DNA of 64,000 bases from a virus. This document shows positions 1-7,208 of this stretch, piece after piece. Position 1 is the first letter of the stretch. Each line of letters starts with the position of its first letter. The translations under genes and the position numbers were made by a program. Below the pieces are notes generated by a model. It made no database searches. It was not told the DNA's origin and saw only the letters and a list, made by a program, of their open reading frames with translations. The stretch is taken from positions 1 through 64,000 of IMG/VR virus record IMGVR_UViG_3300037333_000056, one strand, 5' to 3'.

Positions 1-63
1 ATGCCACTAGAGGAATTACAACAAAACTTTAATGGATTCAAAAAGATAAATGAAGGTATGTGA
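1..63 (+). CDS. 3' end of a truncated upstream gene
   Basis: An open frame runs from the window edge to a TGA at 61-63 and encodes at least 20 residues ending KKINEGM. It overlaps the start of the next gene (ATGTGATG), the tight coupling seen elsewhere in this genome. It may be the tail of a longer gene cut by the window; too little is visible for a function. Confidence 0.4.
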   Translation: MPLEELQQNFNGFKKINEGM

Positions 64-611
64 TGGAAGAAACAAAATACGGAGTATTACTATTAAGAGC
101 ACAACCATTTCACAATGGACACAATAGCATTGTGCAACAGATTATCAGAGATGGTAAAATACCAATCTTGATTCTTGGTGGAATGGGTAAAGTTGATGAC
201 AGGCATCCGTTAAACGTATATGAGCGTACTAATCTAATAGAACTTATATACAAAAAATATCAAATCAAAGTAATTGGTATGATGGATTTTGTTAGTTGGG
301 ATAAGTGGTTTAGAGCGTTGACTAATGCAGTATTAGATATCACAAAAGGTAGACATTTTACACTATACGCTCACGAAAAACCTGAGGATGGTAGAGACTT
401 TACTTTTCAAAGCGTAGAGTATAAAAATGAATCTCATAACATTTGCTTTAAAGTTAATAATATTCCTATTAGATATTGTGAAACATACCATGATAGGACA
501 GGAAATGTAGTTTCTGCTACTAAAATTAGGGAAGACAAAAGCTATGCATCAACACATTTAGATGCTAGAATTTATAAACAATTAAAAGAATGGGAGTTTT
601 GGAAATGTTAA
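63..611 (+). CDS. nadM: NMN adenylyltransferase, NadM-type
   Basis: This protein of about 182 residues should join NMN and ATP to make NAD+. The N-terminus has the nucleotidyltransferase signature H-x-G-H in the context PFHNGHNSI near residues 17-24, preceded by the usual hydrophobic strand. A C-terminal motif SATKIRED matches the ISxTxIR phosphate-binding motif of the family. Its length fits archaeal/phage-type NadM of 170-190 residues. I prefer the ATG at 63 over the GTG at 60 because AAGG lies just upstream. With the NadV-like gene at 2764 it forms the two-enzyme route nicotinamide to NMN to NAD+, known in phages as NARP2, which rebuilds NAD+ destroyed by host defences. The role is inferred from the family and from the pairing. 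Confidence 0.88.
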   Translation: MEETKYGVLLLRAQPFHNGHNSIVQQIIRDGKIPILILGGMGKVDDRHPLNVYERTNLIELIYKKYQIKVIGMMDFVSWDKWFRALTNAVLDITKGRHFTLYAHEKPEDGRDFTFQSVEYKNESHNICFKVNNIPIRYCETYHDRTGNVVSATKIREDKSYASTHLDARIYKQLKEWEFWKC

Positions 612-847
612 TAATGCTTAACATATTGTTACTGTTAGTATTTGTGCTAGCTACGGTTGAATCTGTAACAGAAGGAACATTAGGGGTATTTATTTTTTGT
701 GTGACAGGAATATTGGTCTCTATGTCTATATTGGAAGTGGTGAAAAAACGTAATTACATACACTTTAGGGATAATAGCTACACAAATTATTCTAATAACA
801 TAGATTATAAACATTGGCTATTGGACAATCCAAAGGATGATGAATGA
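605..847 (+). CDS. Small membrane protein, two TM segments
   Basis: An 80-residue protein with two hydrophobic segments (about residues 2-18 and 27-45) followed by a polar tail rich in Asn and Tyr. The start at 605 overlaps the end of nadM and has GGGAG about nine bases upstream; an in-frame ATG at 590 is also possible. It overlaps the next gene by four bases (ATGA), so it is probably translationally coupled. I do not recognise the family. Confidence 0.6.
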   Translation: MLIMLNILLLLVFVLATVESVTEGTLGVFIFCVTGILVSMSILEVVKKRNYIHFRDNSYTNYSNNIDYKHWLLDNPKDDE

Positions 848-1035
848 TAGAAGATAAATTACTACAAGGGTTGTTTGTGGTCATAGCAATTACTATTGCA
901 TTCACTATAATAGTATTATGGGTTATTGGAGTCAGCTACTTCTCAACAATCTTTACTAATCTTGATTTTGGTTGGGCATTTTCATTATTGATACCTACGT
1001 TAATTATAGGATTTGTAATAGGAGTAGTCGCGTAA
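844..1035 (+). CDS. Small membrane protein
   Basis: A 63-residue, almost wholly hydrophobic protein with two predicted membrane segments (about residues 9-29 and 43-62) and no cleavable signal. It starts in the ATGA overlap with the gene before. A holin-like or superinfection-exclusion role is possible, but nothing in the sequence decides it. Confidence 0.6.
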   Translation: MIEDKLLQGLFVVIAITIAFTIIVLWVIGVSYFSTIFTNLDFGWAFSLLIPTLIIGFVIGVVA

Positions 1036-1056
1036 AAATATCTAGAAGGAAATTAA

Positions 1057-1482
1057 ATGATAGAAGCTTCAAAATATTGGGACACACATAAAGATAGTAT
1101 AGAATATTCATACTTTGAAATGGGATTTGAGAAAGCATTACTGGTAATAGAAGATAAAGTAGAGAAAGAAATAATAGCAACATCAAAAACAAATAACGCA
1201 AACTTAGTAAGAACATCACTAATAAAACTACTAAAAAGAGTTAAGTTGAAAATATTAGGAATGCTAGCAGTGCTACTTCGTCCGACAATGGATATTTCAA
1301 ATTTAGCAAGATACAAATCCATTACACACAATAGTAACTGGTACTTTATTGATACGATTAATATACAGAGAACATTTGATAGTGGTAGCATTAACTATAA
1401 ACCAATAGACTTAATTGAGAAAATGTTTTATAAGTATGATACTTATTTATTGAGATTGAGATATAAGAAGGAAACTAAATGA
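1057..1482 (+). CDS. Hypothetical protein
   Basis: A 141-residue, basic, largely helical protein. AAGGAAAT lies five bases before the ATG and the frame overlaps the Nudix gene by four bases. There are no recognisable motifs. It lies between membrane-protein genes and the Nudix gene in the NAD block, so a role there is only positional inference. Confidence 0.6.
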   Translation: MIEASKYWDTHKDSIEYSYFEMGFEKALLVIEDKVEKEIIATSKTNNANLVRTSLIKLLKRVKLKILGMLAVLLRPTMDISNLARYKSITHNSNWYFIDTINIQRTFDSGSINYKPIDLIEKMFYKYDTYLLRLRYKKETK

Positions 1483-2069
1483 AACAAGTTAAAATTAAAA
1501 AGATTAAACCTTTAACAGAACCAAGATTTATAAAGACTCGAGAAGTTACATATAAACGCAAAGGTCACAAGAAGGCAAAATGGGAGATGGTAGTAGCAAA
1601 TGATTCTGTACATGCATTGGTTCTTAATACGGATACCAACAAGTTACTATTGGTGAACCAAACTCGTATACCTGTAATGGTGAATCAAGATACTGATGGT
1701 GTAACATTAGAATGTTGTGCAGGTATTATTGATAAATATGACTATTGGGATGATGACTACAAAGCACAACTTACAGCCATCGATGAGGTTCAAGAAGAAT
1801 TAGGTTATCAATCTGAAAGGGATAGCGACATGATTCAAATTGACAAGATTATCGGCTCAACTGGAATGACAGGTTCTTCTCAATATCTATTCTATTGTGA
1901 AGTTGATAATTCAAATTATGTCGGTCAACAATTAGAACCAGAAGAAGATATTAAAGTAGTAGAAATTGATGCCACACAAGAATGCATTAAAAACCTACTA
2001 CAAAATACACACAACACAGATGCAGTAACTAAATACTTATTGTCTTGGTTCTGTATGAATAAACTATAA
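1479..2069 (+). CDS. Nudix hydrolase, ADP-sugar pyrophosphatase-like
   Basis: A 196-residue Nudix protein. The Nudix box is spread over a long insertion: a CCAGIIDK segment (about residues 84-91) followed about twenty residues later by DEVQEELGY, with the metal-binding E-x2-E-E core. The CAGxxDK form with a spaced helix resembles ADP-ribose and UDP-sugar pyrophosphatases rather than MutT. Strands on either side (VHALVLNTDTNKLLLVNQTR and SQYLFYCEV) fit the Nudix fold. Lying between NadM and NadV, it may hydrolyse ADP-ribose or NAD-derived products and return the parts to NAD synthesis. Fused NadM-Nudix proteins exist in other phages and bacteria, which supports the association. The substrate is inferred. 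Confidence 0.8.
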   Translation: MKQVKIKKIKPLTEPRFIKTREVTYKRKGHKKAKWEMVVANDSVHALVLNTDTNKLLLVNQTRIPVMVNQDTDGVTLECCAGIIDKYDYWDDDYKAQLTAIDEVQEELGYQSERDSDMIQIDKIIGSTGMTGSSQYLFYCEVDNSNYVGQQLEPEEDIKVVEIDATQECIKNLLQNTHNTDAVTKYLLSWFCMNKL

Positions 2070-2122
2070 TAAGAGCCCGTGTGGTAGAAATAAGCTATAG
2101 AACATATTGTATGTGGGGAGCA

Positions 2123-2218
2123 ATGAGTAATACCTCACTAAGTAAAAGTACATACCCTAATGGACAAGCTAGATACTGGTTCAGAGAAGGTGGACAAAAT
2201 TACAAAACACTAACATAA
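2123..2218 (+). CDS. Possible small peptide
   Basis: A 31-codon frame ending in the context RYWFREGGQNYKTLT, with GGGGAG immediately upstream of ATG 2123; an in-frame ATG at 2111 is an alternative. The aromatic-rich content is unlike random AT-rich sequence, but the spacing is short and there is no homology I recognise. A weak call. Confidence 0.25.
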   Translation: MSNTSLSKSTYPNGQARYWFREGGQNYKTLT

Positions 2219-2230
2219 AAGGAAAACAAG

Positions 2231-2428
2231 ATGAGCAATAATATAGATGATTTTTGGAATGAAGTAGCAGTACTTCAGACTATTGCAGGTACAGGAATAT
2301 CTGTAAAAACAAAAGAGTACAAAGAATACGAAAATGACGAAAGAACTCTAGGCTCTCTAGTAGAGAATAAGTCCTCGTCAAATCGTACTAAAAAAGAAAA
2401 AAACAAGTGCAATTCTAAGACGCAATAG
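2231..2428 (+). CDS. Small hypothetical protein
   Basis: A 65-residue, charged protein starting after a good ribosome binding site (AAGGAAAAC). The N-terminal half (DDFWNEVAVLQTIAGTGISV) looks folded, while the Lys/Asn/Ser-rich C-terminus looks disordered. The same frame continues past the TAG stop for about 80 more bases, so it may be the 5' part of a decayed longer gene. Confidence 0.45.
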   Translation: MSNNIDDFWNEVAVLQTIAGTGISVKTKEYKEYENDERTLGSLVENKSSSNRTKKEKNKCNSKTQ

Positions 2429-2763
2429 AATAGTACGACTATGATAGGCATATCAATAGACACAGGACCACCTAAAATACATAGTAAAAAATGAAATGAA
2501 GTAATGAAAAGAAGTGACACAAGATAAACAAGACGAGAAGCATGAATATATGAAAGAGCATTCGCCAGAGTATACTAAATGAAAGATTGAGGTTGGCAAT
2601 AACAAAAAGAAAATGCGAACGGCAGAAAACAACAAGATATACACTGAAGTCTTAAAAATAATGTTAGATAAAGACAACATGTCTTGTGGCTGACATATGT
2701 GGCTAAATGGAATATCAGCAGTTACAGACTATATAGAGAAGAATTATACAAGAAAGAGTAATA
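2429..2763 (+). other. Region of short interrupted frames; possible decayed gene
   Basis: No intact gene fills these 335 bases. The frame of the preceding gene continues from 2429 through an ATG at 2441 to TGA at about 2492. From GTG 2514 another frame has protein-like content through TGA at 2580 and TGA at 2691, then continues through HMWLNGISAVTDYIEKNY into the start of the next gene. Each block ends at a single stop and resumes sensibly, which suggests recent decay. General recoding of TGA is ruled out because many confident genes here end in TGA. Confidence 0.35.
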
Positions 2764-4206
2764 ATGAAAAACAGAACACTACTGTCAGGTGACAGCTATA
2801 AATATGGACATCCGTTCTTATTAAAAAAAGATGCAATGTACCAATATAACTATATGGAGGCAAGACATTCAAGCTCATCACATATTATATTTACAGGTAT
2901 GCAGTACTACATTAAAGAATTCTTGATGAAAGTACCAAGCAAGAAGCTAATTAAAAGAGTAGCACGTATGGCTAAAAATCACGGTGTACTATTTGACAAA
3001 AATATGTGGAAGCATATTAATAAACTAGGGTACTATCCTGTAGAGATTAAAGCTATTCCAGAAGGAACTAAAGTGCCAGTTGGTGTACCTGTAGCTACGT
3101 TTACAAATACTGACCCTAGATGTATTGGATTAGTAGGCTTTCTTGAGACTTTATTTATGAAGGTATGGATGCCTACAGCAGTTGCTACGCAGAGTAACGA
3201 AGTTAAACAGATGCTATTAAAATATGGTTCGCCAGAATGGGCTGAGTATGCTTATCACAACTTTGGTTCTCGTAGCACCACATCGTTAGAACATGATATG
3301 ATTGCCGGGTACGCCCACTTGACACAGTTTAAAGGAACTGATAGTTTTTCATCTTTATTCTTTTGTGAAGATTATTATGGACAACCAGACGATTTAGCTG
3401 CAGGGCATTCAGTATTAGCTACAGAGCATTCAATTACGACGATGAATGGTATTGAAGGAGAAGAAGAGTTTGTTTACACAACTCTACTTAATAATCCTAA
3501 AAGTAATATTATTTCATTTGTAGGTGACTCTTATGATATTTACAAGTTTACACAATTTGTAACAAAACCAGAAGGACGTATCCGTAAGTTACTTGAGTCT
3601 AGGGACAATCAAAAGCTAGTTATTAGACCTGATAGTGGAGAACCAATTGAAGTGCTTACTAAAGTTATTACTATTATGAAAGATAATAATTGTTTTGATT
3701 CTGAACTTGGTGGAAAAGCATTATCTACAAGGTATGGACTACTTTGGGGGGATGGAATAACAATTGAAACAATTGAACATATTATGCAATACTTTACTAA
3801 TATTGAATATCAGCAATTTATGTTTAATAGTGCCACAGGTACATTAAAAACTAAGTTCAGAAATATGCTACTACTGGCTGCTGAAAACTTTGTATTTGGT
3901 TCTGGAACAGATCTAATCAACAGTAAAAATAGGGATACACATGGATTTGCAATTAAGTGTTCAGAGATTACGCTAAAAGACGGATCTACTATAGATGTAT
4001 TTAAAGATCCAGTTACGGATAATGGCAAAGCTTCACGTAAAGGTAAAGTTACTACATACTTAGATAGAAACTACAAAGATTATAGGGTAGGACTTGCGAA
4101 TGAGTGCCGGATCGCAGAAGGCGAACATGTAGCACTAGTTAAACTTTTCAAAAATGGAAAACTTTATAACAAAGCAACATTAAACGAGGCAAGAGGAAGA
4201 AGCTAG
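2764..4206 (+). CDS. nadV: Nicotinamide phosphoribosyltransferase
   Basis: A 480-residue NAMPT/NadV protein, close to the usual 460-490. It joins nicotinamide and PRPP to give NMN. Family hallmarks run in order: GDSYKYGHP at the N-terminus, the NFGSRSTTSLEHD block, AGHSVLATEHS containing the catalytic histidine region, FVGDSYDIYK, the PRPP-binding VIRPDSGEP and RYGLLWGDGI. It lies 0.7 kb downstream of the Nudix gene and starts without a strong ribosome binding site. With NadM it can rebuild NAD+ from the nicotinamide released when NAD+ is cleaved by defence enzymes (Thoeris, DSR, SIR2-type). The family call is firm; the anti-defence role follows from published phage NARP2 systems and is not shown here. 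Confidence 0.95.
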   Translation: MKNRTLLSGDSYKYGHPFLLKKDAMYQYNYMEARHSSSSHIIFTGMQYYIKEFLMKVPSKKLIKRVARMAKNHGVLFDKNMWKHINKLGYYPVEIKAIPEGTKVPVGVPVATFTNTDPRCIGLVGFLETLFMKVWMPTAVATQSNEVKQMLLKYGSPEWAEYAYHNFGSRSTTSLEHDMIAGYAHLTQFKGTDSFSSLFFCEDYYGQPDDLAAGHSVLATEHSITTMNGIEGEEEFVYTTLLNNPKSNIISFVGDSYDIYKFTQFVTKPEGRIRKLLESRDNQKLVIRPDSGEPIEVLTKVITIMKDNNCFDSELGGKALSTRYGLLWGDGITIETIEHIMQYFTNIEYQQFMFNSATGTLKTKFRNMLLLAAENFVFGSGTDLINSKNRDTHGFAIKCSEITLKDGSTIDVFKDPVTDNGKASRKGKVTTYLDRNYKDYRVGLANECRIAEGEHVALVKLFKNGKLYNKATLNEARGRS

Positions 4207-4229
4207 TTTTTAGCAGCGAGGATTAAAAG

Positions 4230-4445
4230 ATGACAAAACAGTTTAGAATGTTAATTGACTATATAGAAATATCAAAAACAATAAGAGACGAAGACACATC
4301 TCCGTTTGTTACTTCATTGCGAACATCTCCGAAAGAACATAAATGTTTACTCTATACAGAAGATATGTACATAAATCTATATACAAACGACATATATATA
4401 AATACAGCACTTGATGAAGTAGTTTTTTGGACAAAGTATAAATAA
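4230..4445 (+). CDS. MxKQ-family small protein, member 1
   Basis: A 71-residue protein starting MTKQF and ending VVFWTKYK. It is the first of about 18 short genes between 4.2 and 16.3 kb that begin M-x-K-Q plus a hydrophobic residue and often close with an aromatic-W-x-K motif. It lies just downstream of nadV with GAGG before the start. Function unknown. Confidence 0.55.
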   Translation: MTKQFRMLIDYIEISKTIRDEDTSPFVTSLRTSPKEHKCLLYTEDMYINLYTNDIYINTALDEVVFWTKYK

Positions 4446-4457
4446 ATAGAGTATAAT
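4427..4457 (+). promoter_or_regulatory. Candidate sigma70 promoter
   Basis: TTGGAC at 4427-4432 and a perfect TATAAT at 4452-4457, with a 19-base spacer (18 if TGGACA is taken). The sequence around the -10 box (GTATAATACATAAAC) is nearly the same as at the strong promoter at 33091. It would drive the noncoding region 4487-5082. Confidence 0.45.
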
Positions 4458-4486
4458 ACATAAACTTATGAAAGGAGATTATCACA

Positions 4487-4546
4487 ATGAACAAAGTTGA
4501 AAATATGATCATGGAAACGAAAATTAATGAGTGGGGCGATATTTAG
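4487..4546 (+). CDS. Possible 19-residue leader peptide
   Basis: A 19-codon frame (starting MNKVENMIM, ending NEWGDI) with a near-perfect ribosome binding site, AAAGGAG, nine bases upstream. It lies directly after the candidate promoter and ahead of the tRNA-like RNA. It may be a leader peptide or simply a chance frame. Confidence 0.3.
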   Translation: MNKVENMIMETKINEWGDI

Positions 4547-4668
4547 TTTATTTGGATGGCATGGCTTAATTATTAGTAGCAGCCCTACATGACTTTAAGG
4601 TGTAACTGGAAGGGAATTTGATAGTATCATCCGCAGCCAGTATAAATAAAGAGCAAGGGAAACTATAA

Positions 4669-4769
4669 CTACACATATCATCGTATAGCTCAGTGCATTA
4701 AGAAACGGCAGACTATTAATCTGTTAGTGGCGAAACGTTGCGAACTTCTACGATAGCAAATATGTGTAG
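4669..4769 (+). ncRNA. Degenerate tRNA-Asn-like RNA inside a 10-bp helix
   Basis: Bases 4679-4759 fold like a tRNA. The acceptor CATCGTA/TACGATA pairs at six of seven positions, TAGCTCAG is the normal start of a D-arm, and the anticodon arm GCAGA-CTATTAA-TCTGT closely resembles tRNA-Asn but reads ATT instead of GTT. The T-arm is imperfect (GTTGCGAAC) and the end reads GCAA rather than GCCA. Directly outside, CTACACATAT (4669-4678) pairs perfectly with ATATGTGTAG (4760-4769), extending the acceptor by ten base pairs. It is either a decayed tRNA or a tRNA mimic. A working tRNA is unlikely with this anticodon and T-arm. Confidence 0.55.
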
Positions 4770-4910
4770 CTTTAAATATATTCACGATGCAAGTTGGAAA
4801 TATTCAGCTATACTTCATTAACAAATACTAAACAGAAATATCCTACAGATAGTATAATCAGCATATATATCACGCAATACAATAATAATATAATAGATTG
4901 TACTTTCTAT

Positions 4911-5082
4911 AGGGTATTATTCCCTAATAATTAACGGTTGAGTATACCGAATAAATACTCGTGGATTTTAATTGACTAGCAGGAAAGACTGCTTAAAGAA
5001 CCAGCTTACACTTAGCTATCTGAGTCGGATAATAAACTGGTTCTAATTATCTATGTGCATATTTATGTGGATATAGATAATT
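4911..5082 (+). ncRNA. Candidate RNA made of five consecutive hairpins
   Basis: Five inverted repeats follow one another with no gene between. They are AGGG/CCCT (4911-4925), GAGTAT/ATACTC (4940-4960), AGCAG/CTGCT (4978-4993), AGAACCAG/CTGGTTCT (4997-5044, enclosing TATC/GATA at 5017-5031) and the perfect ten-base stem AATTATCTAT/ATAGATAATT (5045-5082). A structured transcript or a maturation/termination region is likely. The AGAACCAG pair is the same element seen in other intergenic regions here. Confidence 0.5.
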
Positions 5083-5107
5083 AATAGTAAATAAAAAGGA
5101 TACTACA

Positions 5108-5311
5108 ATGTATAAGAATTTAAGTTTAACACATGATAATAGAAAAATATTTTTTTTAAAAGTAACAAGACCAATTTATCTTTGTCATAAATATTTAAGT
5201 ATATGCTGCGACTTTGACAGGAGGATGTATTGTATTCTAAGGGAAGAAACACAAAACGTTATGAAAGAGTGTACAGACGAGATAAAATTATGGACAAAAG
5301 ACGCACAATGA
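5108..5311 (+). CDS. MxKQ-family small protein, divergent member
   Basis: A 67-residue protein beginning MYKNL, not the strict MxKQ, but ending IKLWTKDAQ, the W-x-K tail of the family. It has AAAAGGA upstream and overlaps the next gene in ATGA. Cys residues cluster around 30-41. Function unknown. Confidence 0.5.
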   Translation: MYKNLSLTHDNRKIFFLKVTRPIYLCHKYLSICCDFDRRMYCILREETQNVMKECTDEIKLWTKDAQ

Positions 5312-5532
5312 CAAAACAAATAAATATTAACAATCGTTTAAAAGAGAGGAATAAAAGCAGACTAGGAATATATTATGGAACTGTTAACAAAATATTACAA
5401 ACATATATGTACGACACAATACAAGTACGAATAATGGGAATGTATATTGGGTTTATTAATAGAAAAACAGGTGTTATCTATCGTATTGGAGACAACAATA
5501 ATTTTGACAAAGAAGGAGGATACAATGCATAA
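5308..5532 (+). CDS. MxKQ-family small protein
   Basis: A 74-residue basic protein starting MTKQI, from the ATG that overlaps the stop of the preceding gene. The middle part (MYIGFINRKTGVIYRIGDN) looks like a beta hairpin pair. It lacks the W-x-K tail. It overlaps the next gene, whose ribosome binding site lies inside it. Confidence 0.5.
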   Translation: MTKQININNRLKERNKSRLGIYYGTVNKILQTYMYDTIQVRIMGMYIGFINRKTGVIYRIGDNNNFDKEGGYNA

Positions 5533-5776
5533 CAATAAATATAAAAATTATAAATTCTTTATGAACAATTTTAAGGAAAAAGATACATCAGTAATAACAA
5601 ATATATTTTCTATTCATTTTATTAATAGGAAATGCATAGGTCTGTATGACTATATTACAAATAAAAATAGGATATATAGGTGTCCATATTGTCTAGAACA
5701 GTTATCAGAATATGAGTACGATAGCAATCCAATATATACATACGGATGCTATATGTGTGCAGATAGAAGAAATTAA
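5525..5776 (+). CDS. Small zinc-ribbon protein
   Basis: An 83-residue protein from ATG 5525, chosen because AAGGAGGA lies six bases upstream. The C-terminal half has CPYC followed about 25 residues later by CYMC, a likely four-cysteine zinc ribbon. The N-terminus is basic. It may bind nucleic acid or protein; function unknown. Confidence 0.6.
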   Translation: MHNNKYKNYKFFMNNFKEKDTSVITNIFSIHFINRKCIGLYDYITNKNRIYRCPYCLEQLSEYEYDSNPIYTYGCYMCADRRN

Positions 5777-5779
5777 TAC

Positions 5780-5968
5780 ATGAAGAAGCAACTATCACTT
5801 AAGTCAAGAACTTATATAGTAGGTGATTCTATACATATTAGGACAACAAAAGTACCATTAAATATGTATAGATCAATTAGAACTGAATTATGCAAATATA
5901 ATTTTTATTTAGCTTCAGAAATTATGTTCACTAAAAATATTAGATTACAACATGTTATAACATTGTGA
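5780..5968 (+). CDS. MxKQ-family small protein
   Basis: A 62-residue basic protein beginning MKKQL, three bases after the zinc-ribbon gene. There is no W-x-K tail. Assigned to the family by its start and location only. Confidence 0.45.
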   Translation: MKKQLSLKSRTYIVGDSIHIRTTKVPLNMYRSIRTELCKYNFYLASEIMFTKNIRLQHVITL

Positions 5969-6006
5969 TATACTATCGTAAAATATTTACATAAGGACGA
6001 TAACAA

Positions 6007-6198
6007 ATGAGACAATTTAGCTTACTAATAGGAGAGAATAATGACATATACTACATAAAAGATAGAGAAAACAAGATAGTAGATATATTCTACTCAAAAA
6101 ATGAATGCACAAATAAAATACAACAATTAAATAAATCAAAGGAAAACAGTGAAATTAATAAGCAAAGATGGAAGATTCGCCGCAGTAGTGAACAGTAG
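6007..6198 (+). CDS. MxKQ-like small protein
   Basis: A 63-residue protein beginning MRQFSLLIG, one residue short of the MxKQ start, with AAGGACGA upstream. The tail has QRWKIRR, comparable to W-x-K. The following gene starts inside it in another frame at 6149. Confidence 0.45.
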   Translation: MRQFSLLIGENNDIYYIKDRENKIVDIFYSKNECTNKIQQLNKSKENSEINKQRWKIRRSSEQ

Positions 6199-6328
6199 AA
6201 AAGGAAAAATTATTGTAAAAAATGGCTTTGTGTCATTTACAAAAGGAAACATTTCTGGTGCAGAAAAAGTAAGACCAGATATTTTAGAGAACTATTTTAA
6301 TGTTCCAGAGAAAGTAGCATCTTGGTAA
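6149..6328 (+). CDS. Small hypothetical protein (GTG start)
   Basis: A 59-residue protein from GTG 6149, with AAGGA six bases upstream. It overlaps the previous gene by 50 bases. The sequence alternates beta-type strands (GRFAAVVNSRKGKIIVKNGFV), then ends LENYFNVPEKVASW. The compact, protein-like content and good ribosome binding site support a real gene. No family recognised. Confidence 0.5.
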   Translation: MKLISKDGRFAAVVNSRKGKIIVKNGFVSFTKGNISGAEKVRPDILENYFNVPEKVASW

Positions 6329-6329
6329 G

Positions 6330-6506
6330 ATGACGCACTCTGAAATTAAAAATGCAGTATACATGTCAATGTTTGCATATACAACGCACAGGAAGAATAA
6401 ACTATCACTAGATAATTGGTTATATAATAACGAAGTTAGAAGAACCAACAAAATAGCAAAAGAAATTATGATTGCATATAATAAGATGGAATCTGAAAGA
6501 CGATAA
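6330..6506 (+). CDS. Small hypothetical protein
   Basis: A 58-residue, helical, basic protein starting MTHSEIKNAV one base after the previous stop. No motif recognised. Spacing suggests translation coupled to the upstream gene. Confidence 0.45.
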   Translation: MTHSEIKNAVYMSMFAYTTHRKNKLSLDNWLYNNEVRRTNKIAKEIMIAYNKMESERR

Positions 6507-6516
6507 AAGGAGAAAG

Positions 6517-6579
6517 ATGGAATACACAATTACAATTACAGCTGACGGTGCTACATTTGTACCGACAAGAAAAAAGTAA
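6517..6579 (+). CDS. 20-residue peptide with strong RBS
   Basis: A 20-codon frame (MEYTITITADGATFVPTRKK) preceded by AAAGGAG at ideal spacing. The content looks like a short beta hairpin. It is too small for homology, but the ribosome binding site argues it is translated. Confidence 0.4.
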   Translation: MEYTITITADGATFVPTRKK

Positions 6580-6592
6580 ATAAGGAATATAT

Positions 6593-7204
6593 ATGAACAT
6601 GCAAGTATTATTATTGTCGATAGGATATATAGTTGCGTCATATTATATATTTAAGAGATACATATTATACGTTAGAGAAGAAGAAAGCTGCGAAGCAGAG
6701 AAGCTTATAGAAAAAGTTAACAAAATAAATAGAGCAAAAAGCGAAATAGAATTCAATAATAATTATGACAAAATAATGGACAAACTTACAGATGGGAATC
6801 ATTCAAGAAATAGCAAATCACAAGATATAGCACAACAAAATGATACAAGAGGCGATACAAAAAAGAAGCAAAAAGAAAGCAAAAAGAAAGCACATAACAA
6901 GAAGAATATAAAGCAACATAGAAAAGTTATACGAAACAGAGATAGACTTAAGCGTAAGCATAGCGAAAAAGCTACTGTATCTAAAGAGCTTAGAGATGCT
7001 ACACTAAGTAGGGATAATTATATGTGCGTGCTTTGCTTTAGCTCCACAAGACTAAACATACATCACAAAACATACAAGAATGTTCCAAACGAAGAGCCTG
7101 AAGACGTAGTAACTCTATGCGAAGAATGCCACACTAACTTGCATAATGATATAGGGTTTCCGCAAAACTATAAAGATAAAGAGAATATATTATATTGGAG
7201 ATAG
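6593..7204 (+). CDS. Membrane-anchored HNH endonuclease
   Basis: A 203-residue protein with an N-terminal membrane segment (about residues 4-22), a long Lys-rich linker (about 85-130) and a C-terminal HNH domain (about 135-190). The HNH core shows C145-x2-C148, the H157-H158 pair, C176-x2-C179 and H184. Phage HNH proteins are usually soluble homing or packaging nucleases, so the anchor is unusual. It could act at the inner membrane, for instance on incoming DNA as in superinfection exclusion; that is inference. It is the last + strand gene before the two reverse-strand genes. Confidence 0.75.
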   Translation: MNMQVLLLSIGYIVASYYIFKRYILYVREEESCEAEKLIEKVNKINRAKSEIEFNNNYDKIMDKLTDGNHSRNSKSQDIAQQNDTRGDTKKKQKESKKKAHNKKNIKQHRKVIRNRDRLKRKHSEKATVSKELRDATLSRDNYMCVLCFSSTRLNIHHKTYKNVPNEEPEDVVTLCEECHTNLHNDIGFPQNYKDKENILYWR

Positions 7205-7208
7205 AATG

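Noticed and set aside
2429-2763. TGA or TAG recoding in this phage
   Set aside because: Joined frames read well through stops, but thyX, nrdB and the VWA gene end in TAG and many coupled genes end in TGA at sensible family lengths, so the standard bacterial code holds.
4679-4759. A functional tRNA gene
   Set aside because: The T-arm does not pair well, the anticodon ATT is not used for Asn in bacteria, and the end is GCAA. Kept as a tRNA-like RNA only.
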